In this document: positions 1-5,625 of the stretch, piece by piece
Position numbering within the stretch: the stretch's first letter is position 1
How the letters are laid out: the number at the start of each line of letters is the position of its first letter
DNA from: Candidatus Zixiibacteriota bacterium
GTDB lineage: Bacteria; Zixibacteria; MSB-5A5; CAIYYT01
Reading direction: 5' to 3'
Length of the DNA stretch: 5,742 nt
NCBI GenBank assembly: GCA_023134875.1
Contig: JAGLUH010000025.1
Location: 1 to 5,742 of the forward strand
Notes under the pieces: model-generated
The model's database searches: none
Told to the model about the DNA's origin: nothing
The model's input: the letters and a program-made list of their open reading frames with translations, nothing else
Program-made: the position numbers and the translations under genes

Positions 1-228
1 GCTGGCCAGGGGGTCCTCCGGGCCGACGACAGTGAGGTCGATCTGCCGTTCCCGGGCGAAACGAACCAGATTCTCAGTATCATCAGCCCTGATACTGACC
101 AGTTCCGCGTGATGATAGATGCCGGCGTTACCGGGTGCCGCATAAATCTTCTTTACCAGCGGGCTTTTTGCCAGCTTCCAGGCAATTGCATGTTCCCTGC
201 CGCCGGAGCCAATAACCAATATCTTCAT
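1..228 (-). CDS. purD: Phosphoribosylamine-glycine ligase (GARS), N-terminal part, cut by window edge
   Basis: This is the 5' end of purD, running off the left edge of the window. Only the first 76 of the usual roughly 420-430 residues are present. The protein starts [20 protein letters not shown], the hallmark N-terminal fold of GARS, with the GSGGREHA loop at residues 8-15. APGNAG (about residues 31-36) and [11 protein letters not shown] (about 64-74) follow, all conserved in PurD. The enzyme is cytosolic and catalyses the ATP-dependent joining of glycine to phosphoribosylamine, the second step of de novo purine synthesis. The ATP-grasp catalytic domain lies outside the window. The ATG at 226-228 has GGAG at 239-242 (minus strand) about 10 nt upstream, so the start is secure. 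It is transcribed divergently from the transporter gene at 349. Nothing visible suggests damage in the part present. Confidence 0.94.
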   Translation of the reverse strand, partial: MKILVIGSGGREHAIAWKLAKSPLVKKIYAAPGNAGIYHHAELVSIRADDTENLVRFARERQIDLTVVGPEDPLAS

Positions 229-260
229 AGCCGTTTTTCTCCACGCAAGAGCGAATACTA

Positions 261-289
261 ATTTTAATAAAAACGCTTTTCTGAGGCAA
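261..289 (-). promoter_or_regulatory. Sigma70-type promoter for purD
   Basis: Read on the minus strand, TTGCCT (positions 289 down to 284, 4 of 6 matches to TTGACA) is followed by a 17-bp spacer and TAAAAT (266 down to 261, 5 of 6 matches to TATAAT). Transcription would begin near 254, giving a leader of about 26 nt that contains the GGAG ribosome binding site. Hexamers, spacing and position all fit, but the region is AT-rich and a chance match is possible. Confidence 0.6.
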
Positions 290-300
290 CATTTTTGTTG
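287..300. promoter_or_regulatory. Perfect 5-bp dyad overlapping the purD -35 box (possible operator or hairpin)
   Basis: CAACA, a 4-nt TTTT centre, then TGTTG form a perfect inverted repeat. It overlaps the proposed purD -35 hexamer (284-289) and lies about 50 bp upstream of the transporter start. As DNA it could be a binding site for a dimeric regulator; as RNA it would be a small hairpin in the transporter leader. It does not resemble the E. coli PurR box. Half-sites this short occur by chance, so confidence is low. Confidence 0.25.
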
Positions 301-306
301 ATCTAC

Positions 307-344
307 CGGCGGGATTGTCCTTCTTGCCGTAAAATAAAGCGAGG
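307..344 (+). promoter_or_regulatory. Possible H-type pseudoknot covering the transporter ribosome binding site
   Basis: CGGC (307-310) pairs with GCCG (326-329), and the stem can extend through 311-314 with 322-325 using two G-U pairs. Loop bases CCT(T) at 319-322 are complementary to (G)AGG at 341-344, which is the Shine-Dalgarno sequence of the transporter. An A-rich linker, TAAAATAAAG, joins the two. The layout (short stem, A-rich tail, SD inside the pseudoknot) resembles class I preQ1 riboswitches, which often control queuosine-precursor transport. However, the conserved preQ1-I loop sequence is not recognisable, so this is only a candidate. Confidence 0.22.
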
Positions 345-348
345 TATT

Positions 349-1038
349 ATGCCGAATGAACTTCTCTGGTTTCTCTTTATTGTCGCCGATTTGTCGCTGC
401 TGCTTCTGGCGTTTCGCCTCTGGGGTCGGGTTGGTATTTACGCCTTTATCGGCGGGTCGATCATCATTTGCAACATACAGGTGCTGGTCACCATCGAGCT
501 TTTCGGCATGGTGGCGACGCTCGGTAACATCATCTATGCCTCGATTTTTCTCTCTACTGATATCCTCAACGAAATCTACGGCAAGAAAGAAGCGCGCCGC
601 GGCGTCTGGATCGGTTTTTTCATGCTGTTCTGGGCGACTTTCGCCATGCAGGCTGCTCTCCTGTTTGCGCCGCACGCCACCGATACCTGCATGCCCCATC
701 TGCGCGAATTGTTCAGTCTCTATCCCCGGATTGCCCTTGCCAGCCTGATCGCCTACCTGCTCAGTCAGCATCACGATATCTGGTCTTTTGCCCGCTGGCG
801 GGAAATCACCTCAGGCCGGCACTTATGGTTACGCAACAACATCTCCACCACGATCAGTCAGCTTATCGATTCCATCGTCTTCACCACCATCGCCTTCCTC
901 GGCGTTTTCCCCTTTGCTGTTGTGCTTGAGATTCTTGCCACCACCTTCGCCTTAAAAGTCATCGTTGCCGCTGTTGACACTCCTTTTGTCTACCTGGCGC
1001 GACATATCAGCCGCAAAAGGAGACAAGATTCGAGTTGA
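349..1038 (+). CDS. yhhQ: Queuosine precursor transporter, YhhQ/VUT (DUF165) family
   Basis: This 229-residue protein is very hydrophobic, with about six or seven predicted membrane segments (roughly residues 4-23, 28-48, 53-70, 85-107, 126-140, 170-188 and 189-213) and a basic C-terminal tail (SRKRRQ). It carries the family's conserved stretches: [20 protein letters not shown] at residues 71-90, [18 protein letters not shown] at 161-178, and [15 protein letters not shown] at 202-216. Members are inner-membrane carriers that import queuosine precursors such as preQ0/preQ1 or queuine for tRNA wobble-base modification. An in-frame TTG at 295 would add 18 residues (including CPSC), but the ATG at 349 is preferred: GAGG lies at 341-344, although the spacing of 4 nt is short. 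The family assignment is firm; the exact transported base is inferred. The gene's stop codon lies inside the next promoter. Confidence 0.9.
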   Translation: MPNELLWFLFIVADLSLLLLAFRLWGRVGIYAFIGGSIIICNIQVLVTIELFGMVATLGNIIYASIFLSTDILNEIYGKKEARRGVWIGFFMLFWATFAMQAALLFAPHATDTCMPHLRELFSLYPRIALASLIAYLLSQHHDIWSFARWREITSGRHLWLRNNISTTISQLIDSIVFTTIAFLGVFPFAVVLEILATTFALKVIVAAVDTPFVYLARHISRKRRQDSS

Positions 1039-1062
1039 CAAGGATATCGAGTCTCATATATT
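1035..1062 (+). promoter_or_regulatory. Strong sigma70-type promoter overlapping the yhhQ stop codon
   Basis: A perfect TTGACA (1035-1040) is followed by a 16-bp spacer and TATATT (1057-1062, 5 of 6 matches). The TGA stop of the transporter (1036-1038) is part of the -35 box. The predicted start near 1069 gives a leader of about 66 nt before the ATG at 1135. It would serve the zinc-ribbon gene and probably the GlmU-like gene after it. Confidence 0.62.
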
Positions 1063-1134
1063 GGACGCGAATGCTTTGGTTTCGTTACGAAGTATAGAAA
1101 ACGAGTCTTTGGCCTTTCATCATCACAATTGGTT

Positions 1135-1491
1135 ATGTTGAGCGAACGAAAAATAATTTGCAGTTCCTGCAAGAAAGAGATCGAGGTTCCGGAGAAGATC
1201 ACCAAGAACAGCGGCTGTCCCGAATGCGATGCACCGCTGAAATGTTGCTACAATTGCCGGTTCTACGACCGGGAAGCGCACCAAAAGTGCCGGGAACCGC
1301 AGGCGGAATGGGTCAGATACAAGGAGAAAGCGAACTTCTGTTCTTATTTCGTGCCCCGTTTGGTTGAGGAAAAGAAACGCATTATCGAAAAACCGCAACC
1401 GAAAAGAGATAATCGGTCGAAACCAACATTGGACGGGAATTCCAGGAAGGATAAGCGCAAATCGGCCTGGGACTCGCTGTTCAAGGAGTAG
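1135..1491 (+). CDS. Small cysteine-rich zinc-ribbon protein, function unknown
   Basis: This 118-residue protein has two cysteine clusters. The first is a treble-clef or zinc-ribbon type knuckle, C9-x2-C12 and C28-x2-C31, in ICSSCKKEIEVPE...GCPEC. The second is C38-x2-C41-x10-C52-x16-C69, within CCYNCRFYDREAHQKCREPQ and NFCSYF; I have an impression of similar conserved hypothetical proteins in diverse bacteria but know no assigned function. Residues 78-110 form a highly basic, probably disordered linker, and the protein ends in a short hydrophobic motif, SAWDSLFKE. There is no signal peptide or membrane segment, so it is probably cytosolic; binding to nucleic acid or a protein partner is a guess. 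The reading frame is open back to 1039, but the only usual start codons are TTG 1129, ATG 1135 and TTG 1138, none with a visible Shine-Dalgarno sequence. The GlmU-like gene follows after 27 nt, suggesting co-transcription. Confidence 0.8.
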   Translation: MLSERKIICSSCKKEIEVPEKITKNSGCPECDAPLKCCYNCRFYDREAHQKCREPQAEWVRYKEKANFCSYFVPRLVEEKKRIIEKPQPKRDNRSKPTLDGNSRKDKRKSAWDSLFKE

Positions 1492-1518
1492 CAGTCACCG
1501 CTCATCGCCATAATAGCT

Positions 1519-2829
1519 ATGACACGAACACTGATCTTCTTTGAGGAACCGACCGCTGCCAATTTCTATCCCCTGAGTTTGTCTCATCCGGTCGCTGCCC
1601 TGAGGTGCGGTATTCTCTCATTGGCGGAGAAGTGGTCGTTACAGCTTGAGCATACCGAAATCGGGCTGCTGACACGATCGTACCTGGCCGATTTCCTGAG
1701 AGCCAAGCTTGACTGGCGCATTAACGACTTAAAAAATCTCGGTAGTGATGAGGCGATCTTTATCAATCCGAGATTCTTTCCGGAGCCGGCGGTTCTCGAA
1801 CAGATCACTGCCGCCACTAAAGAGACAGCGTTCGTCTGCGGCGATTATCTGGTGGCGGTTACACTATCCAGCGCCGGTGACAGGTTTAAGCGCTTGGCTA
1901 ACGAAATGGAAACGTCATCTGATACTTGCCATGAGGTCTTGTCAACGAAAGCGACATCGCTGCCGCAGGTTGAGGTCGAACTGGATTCGGCCGGCTATCT
2001 TTGGGACCTGGTCAGCCGCAATGGCGAACAGATCAAGAAAGATTTCGCATTACTGCGAGGGGGACTTGATTTCAAGAATATGTTCGCACGGGCCGAGGTT
2101 GACGATGACCGTCTTATCTACAAGCTGGAGGATGTCTATATTGGCACCGGCTCAGGTATCGATGGCCAGGTGGTGCTCGATGCCCGCAACGGGCCGATTT
2201 ACCTCGACGAAAACGTCCGGATACAACCGCATACCCGTGTTGAAGGTCCCGCCTTTATCGGTGCCAACTGCCAGTTGGTTGGCGGCAAAATACGTGAAGG
2301 CTGCTCTTTCGGCCCGCAGTGCCGGATCGGCGGCGAGGTAGAAGAATCGATTTTTCAGGGTTATATCAACAAGTACCATGAAGGTTTCCTCGGTCATGCC
2401 TATGTCGGTGAATGGGTGAATTTCGGTGCCTTGACCACTAATTCCGATTTGAAGAACAATTATAGTAACATCAAAGTTGAATTGCCTGACGGGCTGGTCG
2501 ATACCAGCCTGATGAAGGTAGGTTCATTTATCGGCGACCACGTCAAGACCGGAATCGGCACCTTACTGACTACCGGCATGGTAATTGCGTTTTCGGCGAA
2601 TCTGTTTGGCGGCGGGCTGGCAGGCGGGCGATTGATCCCCTCATTTGTCTGGGGCGGCCGGGAAAGCTTCGTTGAATACGACATTGACAAGGCGATTGCC
2701 ACCGCCCGGGTGGTAATGTCACGGCGGGGCAGGGAATTTGGCTCTGAAGATAAGAGATTATTTCGTTATCTTTTTGAAGCCACTGCCACCGAGCGTAAGA
2801 GTTTCGGCATTGGCTTAGCCTTAGCCTGA
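1519..2829 (+). CDS. GlmU-like sugar-nucleotidyltransferase / left-handed beta-helix acyltransferase (alternate GlmU family)
   Basis: This 436-residue protein has two parts. The N-terminal region (about 1-190) carries the PxxxxHPVAALRCGILSLAEKW signature near residues 18-39, typical of the 'putative GlmU / UDP-GlcNAc diphosphorylase' family (TIGR03991-like). It lacks the classical GlmU LAAGxGTRMxSxxPKV motif. From about residue 205 to 365 it shows imperfect hexapeptide repeats of a left-handed beta-helix (YIGTGSGIDGQVVL, PAFIGANCQLVGG, SFIGDHVKTGIGT). H293 in LGHAYVGEWVNFGA aligns by eye with the catalytic histidine of the GlmU acetyltransferase (GHLTYLGD context). NNYSN at 313-317 and VWGG at 377-380 are further family hallmarks. 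By family it should make or modify a UDP-sugar such as UDP-GlcNAc for the cell envelope, but activity is inferred. The ATG at 1519 fits the conserved N-terminus but has no clear Shine-Dalgarno; the GGAG at 1485-1488 is too far away. Confidence 0.85.
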   Translation: MTRTLIFFEEPTAANFYPLSLSHPVAALRCGILSLAEKWSLQLEHTEIGLLTRSYLADFLRAKLDWRINDLKNLGSDEAIFINPRFFPEPAVLEQITAATKETAFVCGDYLVAVTLSSAGDRFKRLANEMETSSDTCHEVLSTKATSLPQVEVELDSAGYLWDLVSRNGEQIKKDFALLRGGLDFKNMFARAEVDDDRLIYKLEDVYIGTGSGIDGQVVLDARNGPIYLDENVRIQPHTRVEGPAFIGANCQLVGGKIREGCSFGPQCRIGGEVEESIFQGYINKYHEGFLGHAYVGEWVNFGALTTNSDLKNNYSNIKVELPDGLVDTSLMKVGSFIGDHVKTGIGTLLTTGMVIAFSANLFGGGLAGGRLIPSFVWGGRESFVEYDIDKAIATARVVMSRRGREFGSEDKRLFRYLFEATATERKSFGIGLALA

Positions 2830-2944
2830 TTGGTTTGCTTGTTTTAGGAGATGCCGACAATTACTAATGAGCAGGAAGAATATGGTGTTTGTGTCTCTGG
2901 GGAGTCTGTCTTTCATGTTGTTGACACGTTGAGAGGAGAAACAC
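2830..2944 (+). other. 115-bp gap between the GlmU-like and galT genes
   Basis: There is no recognisable RNA gene or strong promoter here. A perfect TTGACA at 2921-2926 has no -10 partner at a usable distance. AGGAG at 2846-2850 abuts an ATG at 2851 that opens a 33-codon frame ending at 2952, inside galT. A second frame (2867-2932) would encode a 21-residue hydrophobic peptide. Neither has a properly spaced ribosome binding site. The functional element is AGGAG at 2934-2938, 6 nt before the galT start. Whether galT and glgA are read through from the upstream genes cannot be decided from the sequence. Confidence 0.4.
2934..2938 (+). promoter_or_regulatory. Ribosome binding site that fixes the GTG start of galT
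   Basis: AGGAG lies 6 nt upstream of GTG 2945. This is the clearest Shine-Dalgarno sequence on the plus strand of the window, and it supports the non-ATG start. Confidence 0.8.
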
Positions 2945-3967
2945 GTGCCTGAACTTAGAAAGGACCCGGTTCTGGAGCGGTGGGTGATTATCTCCACCGA
3001 GCGGGGTAAGCGACCCACCGACTTTCCCACCATCACCAGGCGACGAGAATCTCACAATTGCCCTTTCTGTCCCGGTAATGAATCGCTGACGCCGCCTGAG
3101 GTGCTGGTCATTCGCGATGACGGCTCCGAGCCAAATAGCCCCGGCTGGCGATTGCGGGTGATTTCTAACAAGTATCCGGCGCTCCGGATCGAGGGTGAAC
3201 TGCGCCGTGAAGGGGAGGGGATTTTCGACAAGATGAGCGGCATCGGCGCACATGAGGTCATAATTGAAACTCCCGAGCATCAAAAAGACCTGGTCGATCT
3301 GCCTCTGGAACGGATTACCGATGTGATCTGGGCCTACCGGGAGCGGACTCTTGACCTGCGCAATGATTTCAGGTTCAAGTATGTGATGCTGTTTAAGAAC
3401 CAGGGACAGGCGGCGGGAGCATCGCTTGAACATGCCCATTCACAGTTGATTGCCACGCCGGTGGTGCCCAAACGTGTCCATGAGAAGTTGGTAGGGGCGC
3501 GCAAGTATTTCGACTATAAGGAACGCTGCCTTTTCTGTGACATTATCAGCCAGGAGACAAAGTGGGAAACGCGAGTTGTCTGCCAGACTGAGCATTTCGT
3601 CGCTCTGGAACCGTTTGCTTCTCGATTCCCATTTGAGACCTGGGTGTTGCCGCTGAAACATGACAACTCCTTCACCAACATAACTCGCAACCAGATGAAA
3701 GACCTTGCGCGCATGCTTAAAATCATTCTCTCCAAGCTTCGCCAAGCGCTATCCGATCCGCCCTATAATTACTCACTGCACACCGACACCCTGGCGGGCG
3801 CCGCCAAGGATCATTATCACTGGCACCTGGAAATCATTCCCAAGTTGACGCAGGTGGCAGGTTTCGAATGGGGAACCGGCTTCTACATTAATCCCGTATC
3901 TCCTGAAGAGGCAGCAGCTTATCTAAGGAAAACTCAAGTATCACTTGAAGTGATAAAGAAGAAATGA
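2945..3967 (+). CDS. galT: GalT-family nucleotidylyltransferase (galactose-1-phosphate uridylyltransferase or ADP-glucose phosphorylase-like)
   Basis: At 340 residues this is full family length. It begins MPELRKDPVLERWVIISTER, a typical GalT N-terminus. The first HIT-like half has the zinc ligands C39-x2-C42 (CPFCPGN), H112 (TPEHQ) and H163. The active-site motif is H163-A-H165-S-Q167, with H165 expected to form the nucleotidyl-histidine intermediate. The second half has C195-x2-C198 and H239, H290, H292 and H294 (DHYHWHLEI), fitting a second structural metal site. GalT proper exchanges UMP between UDP-glucose and galactose-1-phosphate in the Leloir pathway. The HxHSQ form, rather than the HPHGQ of E. 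coli GalT, and the double CxxC also fit GalT-like ADP-glucose phosphorylases, such as the plant enzyme. Its stop overlaps the start of glgA (ATGA), so the two are translationally coupled. No galK or galE is seen here. Family is firm; substrate is open. Confidence 0.9.
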   Translation: MPELRKDPVLERWVIISTERGKRPTDFPTITRRRESHNCPFCPGNESLTPPEVLVIRDDGSEPNSPGWRLRVISNKYPALRIEGELRREGEGIFDKMSGIGAHEVIIETPEHQKDLVDLPLERITDVIWAYRERTLDLRNDFRFKYVMLFKNQGQAAGASLEHAHSQLIATPVVPKRVHEKLVGARKYFDYKERCLFCDIISQETKWETRVVCQTEHFVALEPFASRFPFETWVLPLKHDNSFTNITRNQMKDLARMLKIILSKLRQALSDPPYNYSLHTDTLAGAAKDHYHWHLEIIPKLTQVAGFEWGTGFYINPVSPEEAAAYLRKTQVSLEVIKKK

Positions 3968-5445
3968 AGAAGTTGAAGATCGCCTTTGTCACAAGTGAAG
4001 CGACACCCTGGTCGAAGACCGGCGGCTTAGCTGATGTGTCGGGGACGCTACCTCATGTAATAGCGGAGTTAGGTCATGATGTCATCCTCTTTACCCCTCG
4101 CTACTCTTCAATCGACGGTAAACGTCATAAGCTGGTCAGGGTATCAAAGGTCGGTATTCAGAAGATAAAAGTCGGTACAAGCACTTACTGTTTTGAACTA
4201 CTCACCATCAAAAAACCTGGTGGCCCTGCGCGGGTCTATTTTATCGATTGTCCCCGCCTGTTTGACCGCGAGGCTCTCTATGTCGATCCGGTGACCGGCA
4301 AGGACTACAAGGATAATGATATCAGGTTCATTTTCTTCGCCGGCGCCGTCCTGCGCGCTCTGGAAACGCTCGATTTTCGGCCCGATATTATCCATGCCAA
4401 TGACTGGCAGGCGGCGCTGCTGCCCGTCTATCTGAAGACCACCGAGAAAAGCAACTCCTTCTTTGCCGACACTAGAACGCTTCTGACAATACATAACCTT
4501 GGCTATCATGGAATGTTTCGCATGGCGCGGGCGGACAATCTTGGCCTCGACCGGTCGCATTTCTATTCGATGGCACCGCTGGAGTTCTGGGGCAAGATCA
4601 ACTTTCTTAAGGGGGGGATTCATTATGCGGATATCATTAGCACCGTCAGTGAAACCTACGCCCGCGAGATTCAGACAACTGATGATTACGGTTGTGGCCT
4701 TGAAGGTGTCCTGCGGGAACGGCGTGATGCTCTATTTGGTGTAATTAACGGTGTCGACTATGATGTCTGGTCTCCCGAAAAAGATAAGTTGATCGAGAAG
4801 AACTACTCCGTTGCCACCCTGCGTGACAAGTATGCCAACAAGCGCAAGCTGCTCTCCCTCTCGGGTCTTTCCCCGAATCGCCTGGAAAAGCCGCTGATCG
4901 GCATGATCAGTCGGCTGGCGGATCAAAAGGGATTTGACCTGATTGAGAAGATCGCCGACAAGTTGTTTGCCCTCAATTTCACCTTTATCCTCCTCGGCAC
5001 CGGCGATCAGGAATACCATGAACTCTGCCAAAACCTGGAGGAGAAGTATCCCGACAAGATCAAGGTCAATCTCACATTCAGCAACAAACTGGCGCATCTG
5101 ATTGAGGCGGGTGCTGATATGTTTCTGATGCCGTCGCGCTATGAGCCGTGCGGCCTGAACCAGCTCTACAGCCTCAGGTATGGCACCGTGCCGATTGCGC
5201 ACAAGACCGGCGGGCTGGCTGATACGATCATCGACCTGGATAAAGACCGCCGCCACAGTACCGGCTTTCTTTTCAAGGAGTATAAAGGCGCCGCTTTGCT
5301 TAAGGCTGTTAAACGCGCACTCAAACTTTACCGCAACAAACGAAGCTGGAACGCACTTGTCAAACGAGGTATGAAACAGGATTTCTCCTGGAGTAGGTCG
5401 GCGCAGGCCTACCTTGATCTATACCAAAAGACCTTGAGTTCCTGA
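3964..5445 (+). CDS. glgA: Glycogen synthase (ADP-glucose type, GT5)
   Basis: This 493-residue protein is full length for bacterial glycogen/starch synthases and has the two-Rossmann GT-B architecture. The N-terminal domain has the ADP-glucose-binding KTGGLADV at residues 18-25, HANDW at 144-148 and TIHNLGYHGMF at 175-185. The C-terminal domain has SRLADQKG at 316-323, with R317 and K322 as nucleotide-phosphate contacts. It also has PSRYEPCGL at 390-398, with E394 matching the conserved catalytic-site glutamate, and a second KTGGLAD at 414-420. All expected key residues are present. It transfers glucose from ADP-glucose to the non-reducing end of an alpha-1,4-glucan in the cytoplasm. The ATG at 3964 overlaps the galT stop by 4 nt, with only a weak AAGAAG-like site ahead, consistent with coupled translation. 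glgC and glgB are not in the window. Confidence 0.97.
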   Translation: MKKLKIAFVTSEATPWSKTGGLADVSGTLPHVIAELGHDVILFTPRYSSIDGKRHKLVRVSKVGIQKIKVGTSTYCFELLTIKKPGGPARVYFIDCPRLFDREALYVDPVTGKDYKDNDIRFIFFAGAVLRALETLDFRPDIIHANDWQAALLPVYLKTTEKSNSFFADTRTLLTIHNLGYHGMFRMARADNLGLDRSHFYSMAPLEFWGKINFLKGGIHYADIISTVSETYAREIQTTDDYGCGLEGVLRERRDALFGVINGVDYDVWSPEKDKLIEKNYSVATLRDKYANKRKLLSLSGLSPNRLEKPLIGMISRLADQKGFDLIEKIADKLFALNFTFILLGTGDQEYHELCQNLEEKYPDKIKVNLTFSNKLAHLIEAGADMFLMPSRYEPCGLNQLYSLRYGTVPIAHKTGGLADTIIDLDKDRRHSTGFLFKEYKGAALLKAVKRALKLYRNKRSWNALVKRGMKQDFSWSRSAQAYLDLYQKTLSS

Positions 5446-5450
5446 TCCGA

Positions 5451-5498
5451 GCCGATATGTATCAAAACCACAGGGAGACTGTGACATAAGAGATCGGC
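5451..5498 (+). other. Nested stem-loop just after glgA
   Basis: Starting 6 nt after the glgA stop, three complementary pairs are nested in order: GCCGAT (5451-5456) with ATCGGC (5493-5498), ATGT (5457-5460) with ACAT (5484-5487), and CACAG (5469-5473) with CTGTG (5479-5483). Together they make a bulged stem capped by a GGAGA loop. There is no T-run downstream, so it is not a standard intrinsic terminator. It may stabilise or mark the 3' end of the galT-glgA message. A second GATCGG at 5504-5509 could compete for the outer strand. Confidence 0.35.
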
Positions 5499-5531
5499 AA
5501 TGGGATCGGTCGATTGGCGTTTCATGCCGTA

Positions 5532-5561
5532 GGGGCACGCTGCCGCGTGCCCATTGGGCAC
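5532..5561. repeat. GC-rich REP-like palindrome with two alternative hairpins
   Basis: GGGCACGC (5533-5540) and GCGTGCCC (5545-5552) form a perfect 8-bp stem with a TGCC loop. The right arm's GTGCCC (5547-5552) is also followed after ATT by GGGCAC (5556-5561), giving a competing 6-bp hairpin. It is more GC-rich than its surroundings. Short palindromes of this kind, starting GTAGGGGC, are familiar as dispersed intergenic repeats in many bacterial genomes, but only one copy is visible here. With no T-run on either strand, it is a poor intrinsic terminator. Confidence 0.5.
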
Positions 5562-5603
5562 TAATCCTCTATTGAGAAATCGCTTTTACTGAGCTTGCCA
5601 TTT

Positions 5604-5611
5604 GCTATATT
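5604..5611 (+). promoter_or_regulatory. Extended -10 promoter for the downstream membrane protein gene
   Basis: TGCTATATT holds a TATATT -10 box (5606-5611) preceded by the extended TG element. The best -35 candidate, TTTACT (5585-5590), is weak and only 15 bp away, but extended -10 promoters can do without one. The predicted start near 5618 lies only about 8 nt before ATG 5626, so the message would be almost leaderless. Confidence 0.4.
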
Positions 5612-5625
5612 CCTGCTTGAAGCTC

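Noticed and set aside
295..348. N-terminal extension of the transporter from TTG 295, including a CPSC motif
   Set aside because: There is no SD before it, it would encode a polar segment absent from what I know of the family, and it covers the candidate leader structure. ATG 349 with GAGG is better.
356..748. 130-codon plus-strand frame inside the transporter gene
   Set aside because: Overlaps conserved YhhQ sequence in another frame; Cys/Ser/Arg-rich shadow without any domain.
1071..1097. Eight-codon frame (MLWFRYEV) at the predicted transcription start of the zinc-ribbon gene
   Set aside because: No SD, no attenuator-like structure after it, and frames this short are expected by chance.
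1745..2341. 198-codon plus-strand frame inside the GlmU-like gene
   Set aside because: Out-of-frame shadow, rich in Arg/Ser/Trp as expected from a shifted reading; the real frame shows hexapeptide repeats throughout.
2921..2926. Perfect TTGACA before galT
   Set aside because: No -10-like hexamer occurs 15-19 bp downstream; that position is already the galT start region.
2864..3439. 191-codon open frame on the minus strand, antisense to galT
   Set aside because: It lies entirely opposite galT's first half, has no recognisable motif, and its composition is what a complementary strand of a real gene gives. GalT is unmistakable in the sense frame.
4732..5256. 174-codon minus-strand frame within glgA
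   Set aside because: Antisense shadow of conserved GlgA C-terminal motifs; no family resemblance and no independent start signals.
5532..5552. Intrinsic terminator for glgA
   Set aside because: The GC-rich 8-bp hairpin is good, but the following bases (ATTGGGCACTAATCC) contain no T-run, and the reverse side has none either.
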